Below, piece by piece: positions 26,183 to 35,309 of a stretch of DNA of 53,721 bases (the stretch's first letter is position 1; the number at the start of each line of letters is the position of its first letter). The notes under the pieces were generated by a model. That model was not told the origin of the DNA. It made no database searches and saw only the letters and a list, made by a program, of their open reading frames with translations. The stretch is taken from assembly GCA_030747785.1 (NCBI GenBank), contig JASLKC010000009.1, forward strand, positions 1-53,721. The letters are read 5' to 3'. The stretch is from Candidatus Poseidoniaceae archaeon. GTDB lineage: Archaea; Thermoplasmatota; Poseidoniia; Poseidoniales; Poseidoniaceae. Both the position numbers and the translations under genes were made by a program.

Positions 26183-28681
26183 ATGCGCAGGGCTCTGCTC
26201 CTCATTCTACTCCTCCTCCTGCCCTCTGTTCAAGCGGAGTCGGGTGGTTCATGGACGGTTGAAGTGGAAGACCCAACCGGAGCCCCAATAGCGAATTGTG
26301 ATGTTCAACTCAAAGAGCCATGGACACAAGCACAAATCAATGAACCACAAGGGGCTATGTGGCAAGGTGCAGCAACTTGCTCAGGATATGTCGTAATGTG
26401 GCACCCTCCCGTTTCGATTGACCAAACTACTCTAGTCTTAGATGCTCATCCGATTATTCCTGATCTCTTTACAGTCGAAGGCGCTCATACCGTAATGGCA
26501 ATTGGGAGCACTTGGTCAATAGCAGTTTCAGATGGGCCGGTTTCTGCGCCACATGGAATTGCACTTGTTGTAATTGGAGAAGGGGGGTCTACTCTTAGAA
26601 CTGGGCAATCTCATATCTCAATTCCAAATGGCACCAATACCTACAACTTATCTGGAAATTATTCGGATTCGATATCTGTCAAAGCCATACATGCCACTTC
26701 TGGAATGATAATCGATTGGATAGATTACAATATCACGGTCGGTGAATATGGTGGAGAATGGAGTGCAAGAGTGTATCTTGACGGGCTTCCGATAGGAGAA
26801 GAGATTTGGCCCCCTACTGTACAATGGATAGAAACTCAAGCTTCTACATCAGTTATTTCGGGTCTCGCAATACTAGATTTTCCTGACTCCTTAGCAGCCA
26901 ATAGTGTTGTGAATGCAACATGGTTTGCTCATCACTACTTTTCAACCGGCATTGGATTACCATTCATCCCCGGTACACAGGCAGGTATTCTCAGTCAAAT
27001 TGAGAGATTTATTCCTAGCGGAGTTATCGGTTTGGAAAATATGTTGGAAACAATGGTCTGGGCGGAAGGACTGGAGGGGTTGTGCTGTATGGTCGACCAT
27101 AATGTCGCCAATGTAAACTCGATCAATATCGAATCCAATATCGACCTTTCTTCAGGATATTGGGGCTGGAATGAAAGCGCAACGTTGAGCGCACAAAGAT
27201 CACATCTAGACCTAGTTAGGCTGGAGGTCCCATTCCACAATGATTTGCGACAACTCACTCCACTGAATATCAGGACCAACGGAGACTGGCAATTCAGAAG
27301 CGCACCCGTAGATGATTGGTTTACTGGAATTCCTTCGAACTTTACTTTGCAGAGAGATATTGTCTCTATTTCGGGTCTAATGACAATTACACTTGCTCAA
27401 AATCAAGCACCTGTGCTAAATATCTTAGATGGATCTGCTCTTGATTGGAATTCAACTCACGAATTTGTAGTATCGATTAATGATACTGCAATGAGTACTC
27501 ATTCATGCGACTGGAATATCTCTGGAATTACTGATAATTCCAGTGTTGACTTATCTCAATTTGCAAAAGATTCGAATCTTGAAGTTTGGGTAGAATGCAC
27601 AGATGAAGGCGGCCTCATCGGCATTTGGAATGGTAGTTTCATTCTTGACGATGAATACCCTTGGATCAATGCGAGTAATGAGGTACAGGAAATCCCTCCT
27701 GGCCTATTCACTTGGGACTTGATGGTCGGTGATGACCACGATGATAATCTCAGAGTATATTGGACCAGCAATAAGAGTGAAGGATGGTGGTATACTGGAG
27801 ATTACCTTGAGACCAATTTTTATGTCAATTCTCAACTAAATTCGATTAACGATGATATTGAAACCCGTCACCAATCTCAAGGGCCAATCGAATATTGGCT
27901 CGCTGCAGAAGTAAGTGATGATGCTGGCCATACTACAATTGGCAACTGGACTATTCGCTTAACTGATGCAGCATCTCCAGTATTATTCTGTGATGTAGAA
28001 AGACTGGATGATGGAAATTGGAATCCTCATGGAGTAGGGCGCATTGGTGATACACAGCGGCTAAACTTAACCGAATCATTCGATGACCATTCAGCCATAG
28101 ATTCGATGAGTTATACTATCAAAATCAATGATGTAATTATTCTTGAAAATGGGGATTGGAGTCAAGCGAATATGATTGAATTCAATGACCTCGAGGTGGG
28201 CTACCATCTCGCGTGGATTAGTGCAACTGATGAAGCGGGCAACACCGGAGGAATACAAATTGGAGTTGTTGTGGCCCCTCCTCTTGATGTCGATATCGAA
28301 ATTGAAGATGTGAGGTTCATGGGCGAGGATGTTTCTCCCGGCCCAAACCAATTTTGGGTTGAACTTGTGAACCATGGAGCATATGGAACAAATGTCACTG
28401 TTTGTGCAAAGGATGTTTGTGTTCACAATATGATTGATGGCGGGACAGCAGCGGGCCCGGGTCGACTTACTATTCCAATGAATGTTGAACTCGGCTGGTT
28501 CGACACTCTCGAAATAGAATACACCTTTGTCGATGATGAAGGCGAAGTACCTGTAACCAAAATTCACTCGACCCAGTACAGTAGTGGGGCAGGAATCGGC
28601 GGTCTCGAATTATCGCTACTTTGTGGCATTTCAATATTGATGATCCTGTTGTGGCGCTGGCGCAACCAGCCGAGATTCTGA
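26183..28681 (+). CDS. Secreted, membrane-anchored surface glycoprotein
   Basis: An 832-residue protein of unknown function. The ATG at 26183 opens a signal peptide (MRRALLLILLLLLPSVQA, cut near ESG). The body is beta-rich with many Asn-X-Ser/Thr sequons and repeated Ig-like segments: for example NQAPVLNILDGSALDWN, and TDAASPVLFCDVERLDDG followed by a SMSYTIKINDVIILENGDW segment. Paired cysteines (GLCCMVD, CAKDVCVHN) suggest disulfides outside the cell. The C-terminus has one transmembrane helix (LELSLLCGISILMILLW) and a short Arg-rich tail. Architecture is like the first gene of the window. It is followed 25 bp later, in the same direction, by the membrane/coiled-coil gene. Confidence 0.75.
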   Translation: MRRALLLILLLLLPSVQAESGGSWTVEVEDPTGAPIANCDVQLKEPWTQAQINEPQGAMWQGAATCSGYVVMWHPPVSIDQTTLVLDAHPIIPDLFTVEGAHTVMAIGSTWSIAVSDGPVSAPHGIALVVIGEGGSTLRTGQSHISIPNGTNTYNLSGNYSDSISVKAIHATSGMIIDWIDYNITVGEYGGEWSARVYLDGLPIGEEIWPPTVQWIETQASTSVISGLAILDFPDSLAANSVVNATWFAHHYFSTGIGLPFIPGTQAGILSQIERFIPSGVIGLENMLETMVWAEGLEGLCCMVDHNVANVNSINIESNIDLSSGYWGWNESATLSAQRSHLDLVRLEVPFHNDLRQLTPLNIRTNGDWQFRSAPVDDWFTGIPSNFTLQRDIVSISGLMTITLAQNQAPVLNILDGSALDWNSTHEFVVSINDTAMSTHSCDWNISGITDNSSVDLSQFAKDSNLEVWVECTDEGGLIGIWNGSFILDDEYPWINASNEVQEIPPGLFTWDLMVGDDHDDNLRVYWTSNKSEGWWYTGDYLETNFYVNSQLNSINDDIETRHQSQGPIEYWLAAEVSDDAGHTTIGNWTIRLTDAASPVLFCDVERLDDGNWNPHGVGRIGDTQRLNLTESFDDHSAIDSMSYTIKINDVIILENGDWSQANMIEFNDLEVGYHLAWISATDEAGNTGGIQIGVVVAPPLDVDIEIEDVRFMGEDVSPGPNQFWVELVNHGAYGTNVTVCAKDVCVHNMIDGGTAAGPGRLTIPMNVELGWFDTLEIEYTFVDDEGEVPVTKIHSTQYSSGAGIGGLELSLLCGISILMILLWRWRNQPRF

Positions 28682-28706
28682 ATAACCCGGATGGAGTCGG
28701 TTGAAT

Positions 28707-30452
28707 ATGGACGGATTCAGTAATGCCGAAGAAGCCGTCGAATCTGAATTTGAGAAGAGGTTTGCTGCGATTGAGCGTTTGGCCGGAATTTCGGCTATTA
28801 CCCTGCTCACTGCAGCCACATGGCTTGCTTGGCCAGCACTCTCTTCAGCAATGAATGGAGGGGCATTATTCAGTGGCCTTGGTCATTCATTTATCATCTT
28901 AATTTGGGGCGTTATTGTTCAAGATCTCGGAATTCAAGATGCTCGAGCACGCTCACGAGTTGGGGCCGCTTCATCGATAGCCTGGCTACCGATTTCAATT
29001 ATGGCAATCCCGTGGTTATTTTCGACACTAGACCAATTGGTAGGTGGAATCTTCTTACTGGTAGTTGCAAGTTGTCTATTCTACTGGGGCCGAGAAATCT
29101 TGAGCGGTGGCCTAGATGTAATGCGCTTCAGAGCTGTAATGGGATTCCTGGGTGTTGTGCTTGCCGCATCAATTACAAGTGCAGGAATGGAGCCAGGTAA
29201 AGTTGGTTATTCTCAAATTGCATTATGTGGTATTGCGCTATTATTGGTACTCAAGGATTGGTTTGGAGAAGATGGGGACCGTCGAGAACGAAAGGGATTC
29301 GATACTAGGCTCAATGCTCTTGAACTAAGGATGCTAGAACTGAAGAGTTCCGGTGCTGCGGTTGATCAGGCTGCGAGTTTGGTAATGACTGCACGCGAAG
29401 AAGGACATCGTGACCCAGAGTATGGAAATCGATTACTCGATGAAGCAGAAGAGGATATCGAAAGGTCACTTTCCTTAGCGGATGATGTTGAAGCCATTAG
29501 GGCTGATGCTCTGTCTTCGGTTGAAAATGCAGAGGATATCGCACCGATAGTAAAGCGCCCACGCAAGGCTTTCGATATGGCTGAGAGAGAAGTAGACCTC
29601 GGTTCTCTACGAGAAGGGGAAGCGCTCTATCGACAAGCAAAGAAAAGAGCTGGTGAAATTATTGAATGGTGGGAAAAGGCCGAGAAAGCAATCACTACAG
29701 CTTCTAGATTACTAGGTGAAGAAAAAAATCCACCAAATGATTTACCTGAATTATTACTCGATGCAAAGAAGAAACTCGCTGCTGAACAACCAAAGAAGGC
29801 TTTCGAATTTGCAATCGTAATTCCCGACCAACTTTCGGCATCAGAAGCCGCTGGAGAAGTTGCTGAAGAGGCACTAATCGAGGCAACACGTCAACTCAAA
29901 GGAGTAGATGGAATTGACAAACATGAACTTGAAGAGAGACTCACCAAAGCAAAAGATGCCCTCGATACAGGCGATAACTCATCGGCTAAAGGACTAGCAG
30001 ATGGTGTGGTTCGTGAGATAAATGCGGAAAGAGAGGCTATGGATGATGTTCGCCGCGCCCTACGCCAGAAAGTCCATCTCATCTCCCGTTGGCAAGAAAG
30101 GGAAGATGCTACAGATTGGGATGAAAGGCTGAGTGAAATTGAAGACGCCGCAGATAATCTTCAATGGACACATGCCGCAACATTACTCGAACGTTTGACA
30201 AAGGATCTCGACAAAGTGGGCAAAGATAGTGATGAAGCCGGTGAATTGCTTGAATTTGTTCAAGATGAATGGCGAGTACTTCGCAATCAATGCGAAGCTG
30301 GTTCTATCAAGGTCGACGATGATGAAAGGCACTCTGCTGAAGAGGCAATCGCACTCGCCATTGAGGCTCACAGCGCTGGAAGAATCGATGAGGCACTGGA
30401 AGCACTTGGATTAGCAGATGGATTTATGGAGAAATTAAGACGCAGAATTTAG
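28707..30452 (+). CDS. Membrane protein with a long cytoplasmic alpha-helical domain
   Basis: Not recognised by family. 581 residues from the ATG at 28707. After a charged N-terminus, about six transmembrane helices occupy residues 25 to 190. The rest (about 200-581) is a highly charged helical region with heptad-like spacing and frequent Glu/Lys/Ala, for example DEAEEDIERSLSLADDVEAIRADAL and ELEERLTKAKDALDTGDNSSAKGL. Repeats of about 35-45 residues with Ala-Leu pairs could be TPR-like rather than true coiled coil. It likely anchors or organises something at the cytoplasmic face. It is 3' to the surface-protein gene and may work with it. Its stop overlaps the ncsA-like gene's stop by 4 bp. 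Confidence 0.65.
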   Translation: MDGFSNAEEAVESEFEKRFAAIERLAGISAITLLTAATWLAWPALSSAMNGGALFSGLGHSFIILIWGVIVQDLGIQDARARSRVGAASSIAWLPISIMAIPWLFSTLDQLVGGIFLLVVASCLFYWGREILSGGLDVMRFRAVMGFLGVVLAASITSAGMEPGKVGYSQIALCGIALLLVLKDWFGEDGDRRERKGFDTRLNALELRMLELKSSGAAVDQAASLVMTAREEGHRDPEYGNRLLDEAEEDIERSLSLADDVEAIRADALSSVENAEDIAPIVKRPRKAFDMAEREVDLGSLREGEALYRQAKKRAGEIIEWWEKAEKAITTASRLLGEEKNPPNDLPELLLDAKKKLAAEQPKKAFEFAIVIPDQLSASEAAGEVAEEALIEATRQLKGVDGIDKHELEERLTKAKDALDTGDNSSAKGLADGVVREINAEREAMDDVRRALRQKVHLISRWQEREDATDWDERLSEIEDAADNLQWTHAATLLERLTKDLDKVGKDSDEAGELLEFVQDEWRVLRNQCEAGSIKVDDDERHSAEEAIALAIEAHSAGRIDEALEALGLADGFMEKLRRRI

Positions 30453-31405
30453 GATAGTTGCGCCCGCATTTCACATGCCTTACAAGTTTCTCCGCTACAC
30501 ATTTCTCCACATTCAATACAAGCGCTTGGAGTAACTGGTCTGTCGCCCTTTGCCTTGATGTGCAATGCTTTCACATCATCAGCCATACGAAGTAATCCAT
30601 GCCTTGTCCCTGGGACATCTGATTCCATCATCGCAATGGTTTCACGATGACGGAACCGAAGGGCACCTTCTCCATGTGGGCATTCCTCATGATGAATCGG
30701 TAAGCCCTTATGAATTGCATAAAGATGTATTTCCTGCTCTGGAATCCAACGCAATGGCACGATTCGGGGCGCCATTCCATCGATTGGGAAATTTGTATGA
30801 GGCGCTAATCTTAGTGTTCTCTCAAGGTCGCCATTTTGCAAATTCATCATAATGGTTTGAGCCATATCATCGAGATTATGTCCAAGGGCAATGAAATCTG
30901 CACCCACTCTCTTTGCTAGATGATTTATTCCTTGCCTGCGAAATACCCCGCAATATGAACAGGGGGCTTTTTTTTCATCGAGCGAATCTAATTTGCCCAC
31001 AACTTCATCCATTTCTTTGAATCCTAATTCTGGGTAACTTACCGTTTCGAATTGCACACCAAGATCCTCGCATAATTTACGAGCGCATTCCAATGAAGGA
31101 GGCCTATATCCTTCGATTCCTTCATCGACACATCCGCCAATAATCGTGACATTTCGGTGTCGGCCAAATACATCATGAATTCTTTCGAGAAGGACGGCCG
31201 AATCTTTTCCTCCTGAAATTGCAACTAGTAGGGTAATATCCTCTCCATGAGGGATAATCAATTGCTCGCGAATAGCCTTCGAAAATTTCTTGCGAATACT
31301 ATCAGAAAGATGTGCGCCACACATCATTCTACCCGAGTAAACCTGGTGGTGAATTGCCGGATTACGGCATTTGTCACACGAGGGGACCTCGAATTGTCCG
31401 GCCAT
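30449..31405 (-). CDS. tRNA 2-thiolation enzyme, NcsA/TtuA/Ctu1 family
   Basis: Adenylates and thiolates a uridine of tRNA (U34 for NcsA/Ctu1, U54 for TtuA). 318 residues. N-terminal zinc finger Cys10/Cys13 with Cys29/His32; PP-loop ATPase motif SGGKDS at 64-69; the three [4Fe-4S] cysteines expected for the family are at 149 and 152 (CSYC) and 242 (EECPHG); C-terminal zinc ribbon CIECGEMCSGETCKAC. The ATG at 31405 is preceded by GAGGAGGGG, a strong Shine-Dalgarno; the longer reading has none. Which uridine it modifies cannot be told from the sequence alone. A sulfur carrier such as a SAMP/Urm1-like protein is not nearby. Confidence 0.92.
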   Translation of the reverse strand: MAGQFEVPSCDKCRNPAIHHQVYSGRMMCGAHLSDSIRKKFSKAIREQLIIPHGEDITLLVAISGGKDSAVLLERIHDVFGRHRNVTIIGGCVDEGIEGYRPPSLECARKLCEDLGVQFETVSYPELGFKEMDEVVGKLDSLDEKKAPCSYCGVFRRQGINHLAKRVGADFIALGHNLDDMAQTIMMNLQNGDLERTLRLAPHTNFPIDGMAPRIVPLRWIPEQEIHLYAIHKGLPIHHEECPHGEGALRFRHRETIAMMESDVPGTRHGLLRMADDVKALHIKAKGDRPVTPSACIECGEMCSGETCKACEMRAQLS

Positions 31406-31449
31406 GACCCCTCCTCGGGGTTCTGGGCTTGAGACCAACGGTTGGGCAT

Positions 31450-31480
31450 TTCAATTGAATTTTCGAATTTCCAATTGGAA
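31450..31480. promoter_or_regulatory. Three stacked palindromes in the ncsA-roadblock intergenic region
   Basis: TTCAATTGAA (31450-31459), TTCGAA (31462-31467) and TTCCAATTGGAA (31469-31480) are each perfect palindromes, with centres at 31454.5, 31464.5 and 31474.5, exactly 10 bp apart. This lies 45 bp upstream of the tRNA thiolase ATG and about 130 bp upstream of the roadblock ATG. A dimeric regulator binding one face of the helix is a reasonable guess. Confidence 0.5.
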
Positions 31481-31612
31481 TTTCACAGTGAACCATCGAG
31501 TTTACAAACAATCCAGTTGGCGAAATGAAACTACTCGCCAAAACGCCCTACGGGCGGAGTGTAAGCCCAAACTTCTTGAAGCCCCATTCGGGCTGAACCC
31601 ATTTGAGCGCGC

Positions 31613-31948
31613 ATGCTACAACGTATCCTTGCCCGATTTTGCGCCCTTCCGGGAGCGAATCAGTCCTACCTTGTCTCAAGACATGATGGCCTGGTCGCAG
31701 CGGTCGGAAAACGCAACAGGGTACCGGATCTTGAGTTGGCCAATAAATTGATTCTGGCCCTCTCAAATATTGAAGCGGCAACAGGTGTTAGTGATGGTCT
31801 TGAACTCTGGTTCGAAGGCGATGACCACCTATTGCTATCGAGAATTGACGAGGATGAATACGTCGTCATCTCCGGTAAAGGAAAGCGGATTGCAAGATGG
31901 CGACATGCCATTGAGAACGATCTAGAAATGCTGCACGCAATAAGCTAA
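31613..31948 (+). CDS. Stand-alone roadblock/LC7-like domain protein
   Basis: A 111-residue protein with the roadblock/LC7 pattern: first helix (LQRILARFCALPG), strand-turn-strand (SYLVSRHDGLVAAVG), a long middle helix (DLELANKLILALSNIEAATG), three strands (LELWFEGDDHLLLSRIDEDEYVVISG) and a final helix (WRHAIENDLEMLHAI). Proteins of this fold (MglB, LAMTOR, archaeal stand-alone forms) dimerise and often bind or regulate small Ras-like GTPases; none is encoded in the window. The family call comes from pattern reading, without a search. The gene ends 9 bp before the large roadblock/coiled-coil gene, which has a GGTGA ribosome site, so the two are certainly co-expressed and probably partners. 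No clear TATA or ribosome site precedes its own ATG. Confidence 0.72.
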   Translation: MLQRILARFCALPGANQSYLVSRHDGLVAAVGKRNRVPDLELANKLILALSNIEAATGVSDGLELWFEGDDHLLLSRIDEDEYVVISGKGKRIARWRHAIENDLEMLHAIS

Positions 31949-31957
31949 GGTGAAAAC

Positions 31958-34900
31958 ATGTTCGATCTACCATATGGAATGCCTGTCCAAGATGAATTGG
32001 ATTTGAGTGATGGCTCAATTATGTCCTTTGAACACGGATGTATTTCGACCTACCTCGGTCGACGTGCAACGCCGTCTGGACATAGAATTGTAAGGGCGGG
32101 AAGAATTGTCGGATGGCTTGCTGAGCCAACAAAGGGCAAAACGCTACTATGCGGTTCTGAAGCAAAAGCGCGACTAGAATTACTCGAGAATGACACTCAT
32201 CATCACAATGTAAGGGAATGGACTCAGAAGGCGCTTGGAGCCGTTGCTGAAATTATTCCTGAAGCATTTGAACACACGGCCGATATTCGTGGACTATTGG
32301 GCTCTGGTGACTCGTTGGAACGTCTCCTTGCTCGAGACCTTTCAACCGTTCTTTCCAAACTTGCAGACCGGGTAGAAGTCCGTGGAGGTATTGCAGTTGA
32401 TCAAGGAATGCTGATTGACGATGCGGGAGATTTGCCTTCTTCGGCTGAAACACTCGCCTCTCAAGTTGGAGAAACTTTAGCTGGTCGTAAAGCAATGGCT
32501 AGCGACCTTGGACTCGAAGGTTCAGGCCATTGGACCTTGCACACTGGAGATGGCTCGCTACTACTTGCGGAAGCTGGAGATGTAGCATTGGCAATCTGGA
32601 CAGAAGCAGATGTTGACCATTCTCGATTAATCAACCAAATATCGGCTATAATGGATGGAGAAATTGGAGCGATGGGTTCCGCTGGTGAGAAACTCTCTGA
32701 GGGCCATATCGTACGAGAAGGTAGGGGTGGAACCGATGCCGTTGTCTCAATGCTACAATCGGCAATGGATGATGGGGTAACTGGTCATCTTTCTGCAGGA
32801 AAGTCAGGCAAAGCCATTCGCGTCGCACTTGCAAAAGGAATCCCTGTTGGAATTCAAGCCCCGAAAGGACATAGCCTCAATGCAGCGATGAATGACCTGA
32901 CCGAATCAAAACGGGTTCTTGCTCTTCATCGATTACCGGTGGGAACAATCATCGGTACTGAATCTGGAAATGTTTCAGAATTTTCACTTGGTGAATTTTG
33001 TGAATTGCTTGCCACCATACGTACTAGGTCGGAATCAAGACAGGCTCTACTCAAGCAAACTTGTGGCCAATTATTCGGATTTGAAATAGGAATTGCAGAA
33101 TTACGTAAAGAACGAGCGAAGGCTATGTTCACAATTTCTACTGCTAGTGTTAGCGAGGGCCTTTCTAAGATTGAGAAAGGTGCAGCACCTATCGATGACG
33201 GTCTTCGACGAAAATTGGAAAAAGCGGAATACAAAGTCGCTGAACTTGAAGGCGATTTAGCGGCAACAAATGTGGCTCTTGAGGCTTCAAAGAATTCTGA
33301 ACAGGCTGCTAAAGTCACTGCTAAAGAAGCGAATAGACAATCCGCAGATATTCAGGCTAATATTGCCGCATCAAATTCAACTCTAGATCAAATTCAACTC
33401 GACCTTTCTGCTGCTCAAGCAGCGAGTGAGTCTGCAGAGGCTCGCTCGGACCGACTTGCAAAGAGAGTCAATGAACTCGAACACCAACTATCCGAAAGAG
33501 CGGGTGAATTAGCAAAGGCTCTCGGTGATTCAAAGGCTAGTGCTGAATTATCAGCGATGATTGAAGATATGTCTACAAAAGAAGCTGCACTTTCGAGTGA
33601 TATCGATTCACATTCTACCACATTGGCGAGCATTCGCTCCCGTATTGATGATGACCAACGCCGCCAACGAATGATTGAGGAACAGGTCGAAGCAACAAGG
33701 GATAGGCACCGCCGTGCTCAAGGCGACCTAGCCGATTTGGAAAGCAAAATCAATGATGCTCAACTTTCGCTTCGCCAAATCGAAGCTGAAGCGAAAACTG
33801 CTCGAAATAGAACACATGAAGACCGTTCTAGACTTACTGAACAGGAAAATCGTACCGCTATGATTCAGGCTGAAATGCGTGAACTGATGGATGAGCGACG
33901 GCAGGTACTCAAAGAACTCGGCGACCTTGGGGCCCGAAGAGGCCAGGCTGAGGCTGACCTTTCCAATCTGCTCGATCATGCGGAAGCACTTGCTTCAGCA
34001 CACGAGGACGCATTGGCAGATATTAGCGAAGCAGAAGCACTTAGAGCAAGACTTTCCCAAGAGCCTCTAGCACAAGCTCTGCTTGAAGATGGCACTCAAT
34101 TTGATGGCCTTGGTCCAGTACTTCAAAGACTAGAACAAGCACGTGCACTTGGGTATTCAGTTTCACTACTAGACCGTGCTGTTGAGAGGTCTCTTCAAGT
34201 CATTCAAGCGACCGTTGACCATGTTGCATCAACACCTCGTAATCTATTATCCAATGAAGTCATGTCACTGCTTGAACGACAAGTACCTGCCACTGCAGGA
34301 GCGGTACGAGGTTTAGCACGATGGTCTGTACAACAAAGACTTGAACATCAATTAGGAGATACTGTATCAAATTTGGTTCTGGATCTCGAGAATCTTCTCG
34401 AGGATTACGATAGATCAGTTACAATGTTGCGACGAATTCGAAATGTTCTCGAACAATTGGAAAAGTTGGGAGCGCCTTCGGAGCAGGTTCAGGCATTAAT
34501 TGCAAATTGCCGTAGGCCTGAGTCTTTACCTGTGCTTGCACGCGAGACTCGCTCGCTAATACAGAAGGCATTAGATGACATCCATCTCGAATCCGACATG
34601 AGAGATGCAGGTTCTGCTGTTCGTCTCGAATCTACTACTACCGCTCTTGACGAGTTGATGACACAACTGGATGCAAGTGGTTTTGTCAAAGGTGAAGTTC
34701 GAGGCGCATTATGGGATTTCAAGCGAGATGGAATGCTGCCATTTGAGCGGGACAACCTCCCGTCAGGTGAGAGGGTTCCAGTGGATGAAGAAGTAATTGA
34801 GCAACTTGCTGGTGAATTGATTGATCAAGAAAAGGCAATCGCAATTGAGGAGTCTGATATCGGGGAGGAATGGGAGGAATTACCTTCTCCATCGAATGAT

Positions 34901-35098
34901 GATGAAGTGGTAACCTCAAATATTGTTGATGCTGAAATCAGCACACCTCCTTCAGATGATGATGAACGTGCCGCACTCGAAGAAGAACTTGCGCGACTCG
35001 ATGCACGATGGGTTCGAAGGAGTGAGCCTGTAGTGGAATCTGTAGGTGAAGTTGCGTTGAGCGCTTTGGAAGATGAACTCGATGGAATAGATCTTTGA
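31958..35098 (+). CDS. Large roadblock/coiled-coil protein, second gene of the roadblock operon
   Basis: 1046 residues, no signal peptide or membrane helix. Residues 1-90 form a small beta-rich domain. About 135-232 resemble a second roadblock/LC7 domain (GGIAVDQGMLIDDAGDLP, helix ETLASQVGETLAGRKAMASDLG, strands HWTLHTGDGSLLLAEAGDVALAIWTE, helix SRLINQISAIM). About 250-390 is a mixed alpha/beta region. About 412-700 is a long coiled coil rich in Glu/Arg/Ala, SMC-like in composition but without Walker motifs. About 700-900 is helical, and the last 120 residues are acidic with a final helical EEELARLDARWVRR. The domain order suggests a cytoplasmic scaffold or polarity/cytoskeletal protein. The AAGGTGA before the ATG supports the start. 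No named family is recognised. Confidence 0.72.
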   Translation: MFDLPYGMPVQDELDLSDGSIMSFEHGCISTYLGRRATPSGHRIVRAGRIVGWLAEPTKGKTLLCGSEAKARLELLENDTHHHNVREWTQKALGAVAEIIPEAFEHTADIRGLLGSGDSLERLLARDLSTVLSKLADRVEVRGGIAVDQGMLIDDAGDLPSSAETLASQVGETLAGRKAMASDLGLEGSGHWTLHTGDGSLLLAEAGDVALAIWTEADVDHSRLINQISAIMDGEIGAMGSAGEKLSEGHIVREGRGGTDAVVSMLQSAMDDGVTGHLSAGKSGKAIRVALAKGIPVGIQAPKGHSLNAAMNDLTESKRVLALHRLPVGTIIGTESGNVSEFSLGEFCELLATIRTRSESRQALLKQTCGQLFGFEIGIAELRKERAKAMFTISTASVSEGLSKIEKGAAPIDDGLRRKLEKAEYKVAELEGDLAATNVALEASKNSEQAAKVTAKEANRQSADIQANIAASNSTLDQIQLDLSAAQAASESAEARSDRLAKRVNELEHQLSERAGELAKALGDSKASAELSAMIEDMSTKEAALSSDIDSHSTTLASIRSRIDDDQRRQRMIEEQVEATRDRHRRAQGDLADLESKINDAQLSLRQIEAEAKTARNRTHEDRSRLTEQENRTAMIQAEMRELMDERRQVLKELGDLGARRGQAEADLSNLLDHAEALASAHEDALADISEAEALRARLSQEPLAQALLEDGTQFDGLGPVLQRLEQARALGYSVSLLDRAVERSLQVIQATVDHVASTPRNLLSNEVMSLLERQVPATAGAVRGLARWSVQQRLEHQLGDTVSNLVLDLENLLEDYDRSVTMLRRIRNVLEQLEKLGAPSEQVQALIANCRRPESLPVLARETRSLIQKALDDIHLESDMRDAGSAVRLESTTTALDELMTQLDASGFVKGEVRGALWDFKRDGMLPFERDNLPSGERVPVDEEVIEQLAGELIDQEKAIAIEESDIGEEWEELPSPSNDDEVVTSNIVDAEISTPPSDDDERAALEEELARLDARWVRRSEPVVESVGEVALSALEDELDGIDL

Positions 35099-35108
35099 GT
35101 TGATTTTA

Positions 35109-35309
35109 ATGGTTGATGTCTACCCTTTGTGGCTGGAAAAATTAGTATTCTTGGGTTTAGTAATTGTTTCGGGTTTCACTGCAGTCTTACTTGAGGATTA
35201 TATCTCAGGGTATGCACTCTACTCATCTTGGTTTTGTGGACTACCAGTTGCAGTTCTACTACTGACTGAAGCTACAGGAAGAGTTCTACAATCCTTCCAC
35301 ACAAAGTGA
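35109..35309 (+). CDS. Small two-helix membrane protein of the roadblock operon
   Basis: A 66-residue protein. The ATG at 35109 comes 10 bp after the stop of the large coiled-coil gene; an in-frame TTG at 35100 is less likely. Two hydrophobic stretches (KLVFLGLVIVSGFTAVLL and SWFCGLPVAVLLLTEA) suggest two transmembrane helices with a short Glu-Asp loop between. Not recognised. As the last gene of the operon it could be the membrane anchor for the roadblock scaffold; this is inference from context. It ends exactly where the convergent membrane-protein gene ends (35310). Confidence 0.55.
   Translation: MVDVYPLWLEKLVFLGLVIVSGFTAVLLEDYISGYALYSSWFCGLPVAVLLLTEATGRVLQSFHTK

Noticed and set aside
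31526-31600. Short C/G-run stems upstream of the roadblock gene (CGCCC-TAC-GGGCG and AGCCC-CATTC-GGGCT) as a repeat or CRISPR-like element
   Set aside because: The stems are only 5 bp, differ from one another and lack regular spacing; they are possible leader structure at best.
31371-31751. 126-codon ORF before and over the roadblock gene
   Set aside because: It overlaps both the tRNA thiolase gene and the roadblock gene in another frame and shows no domain pattern.
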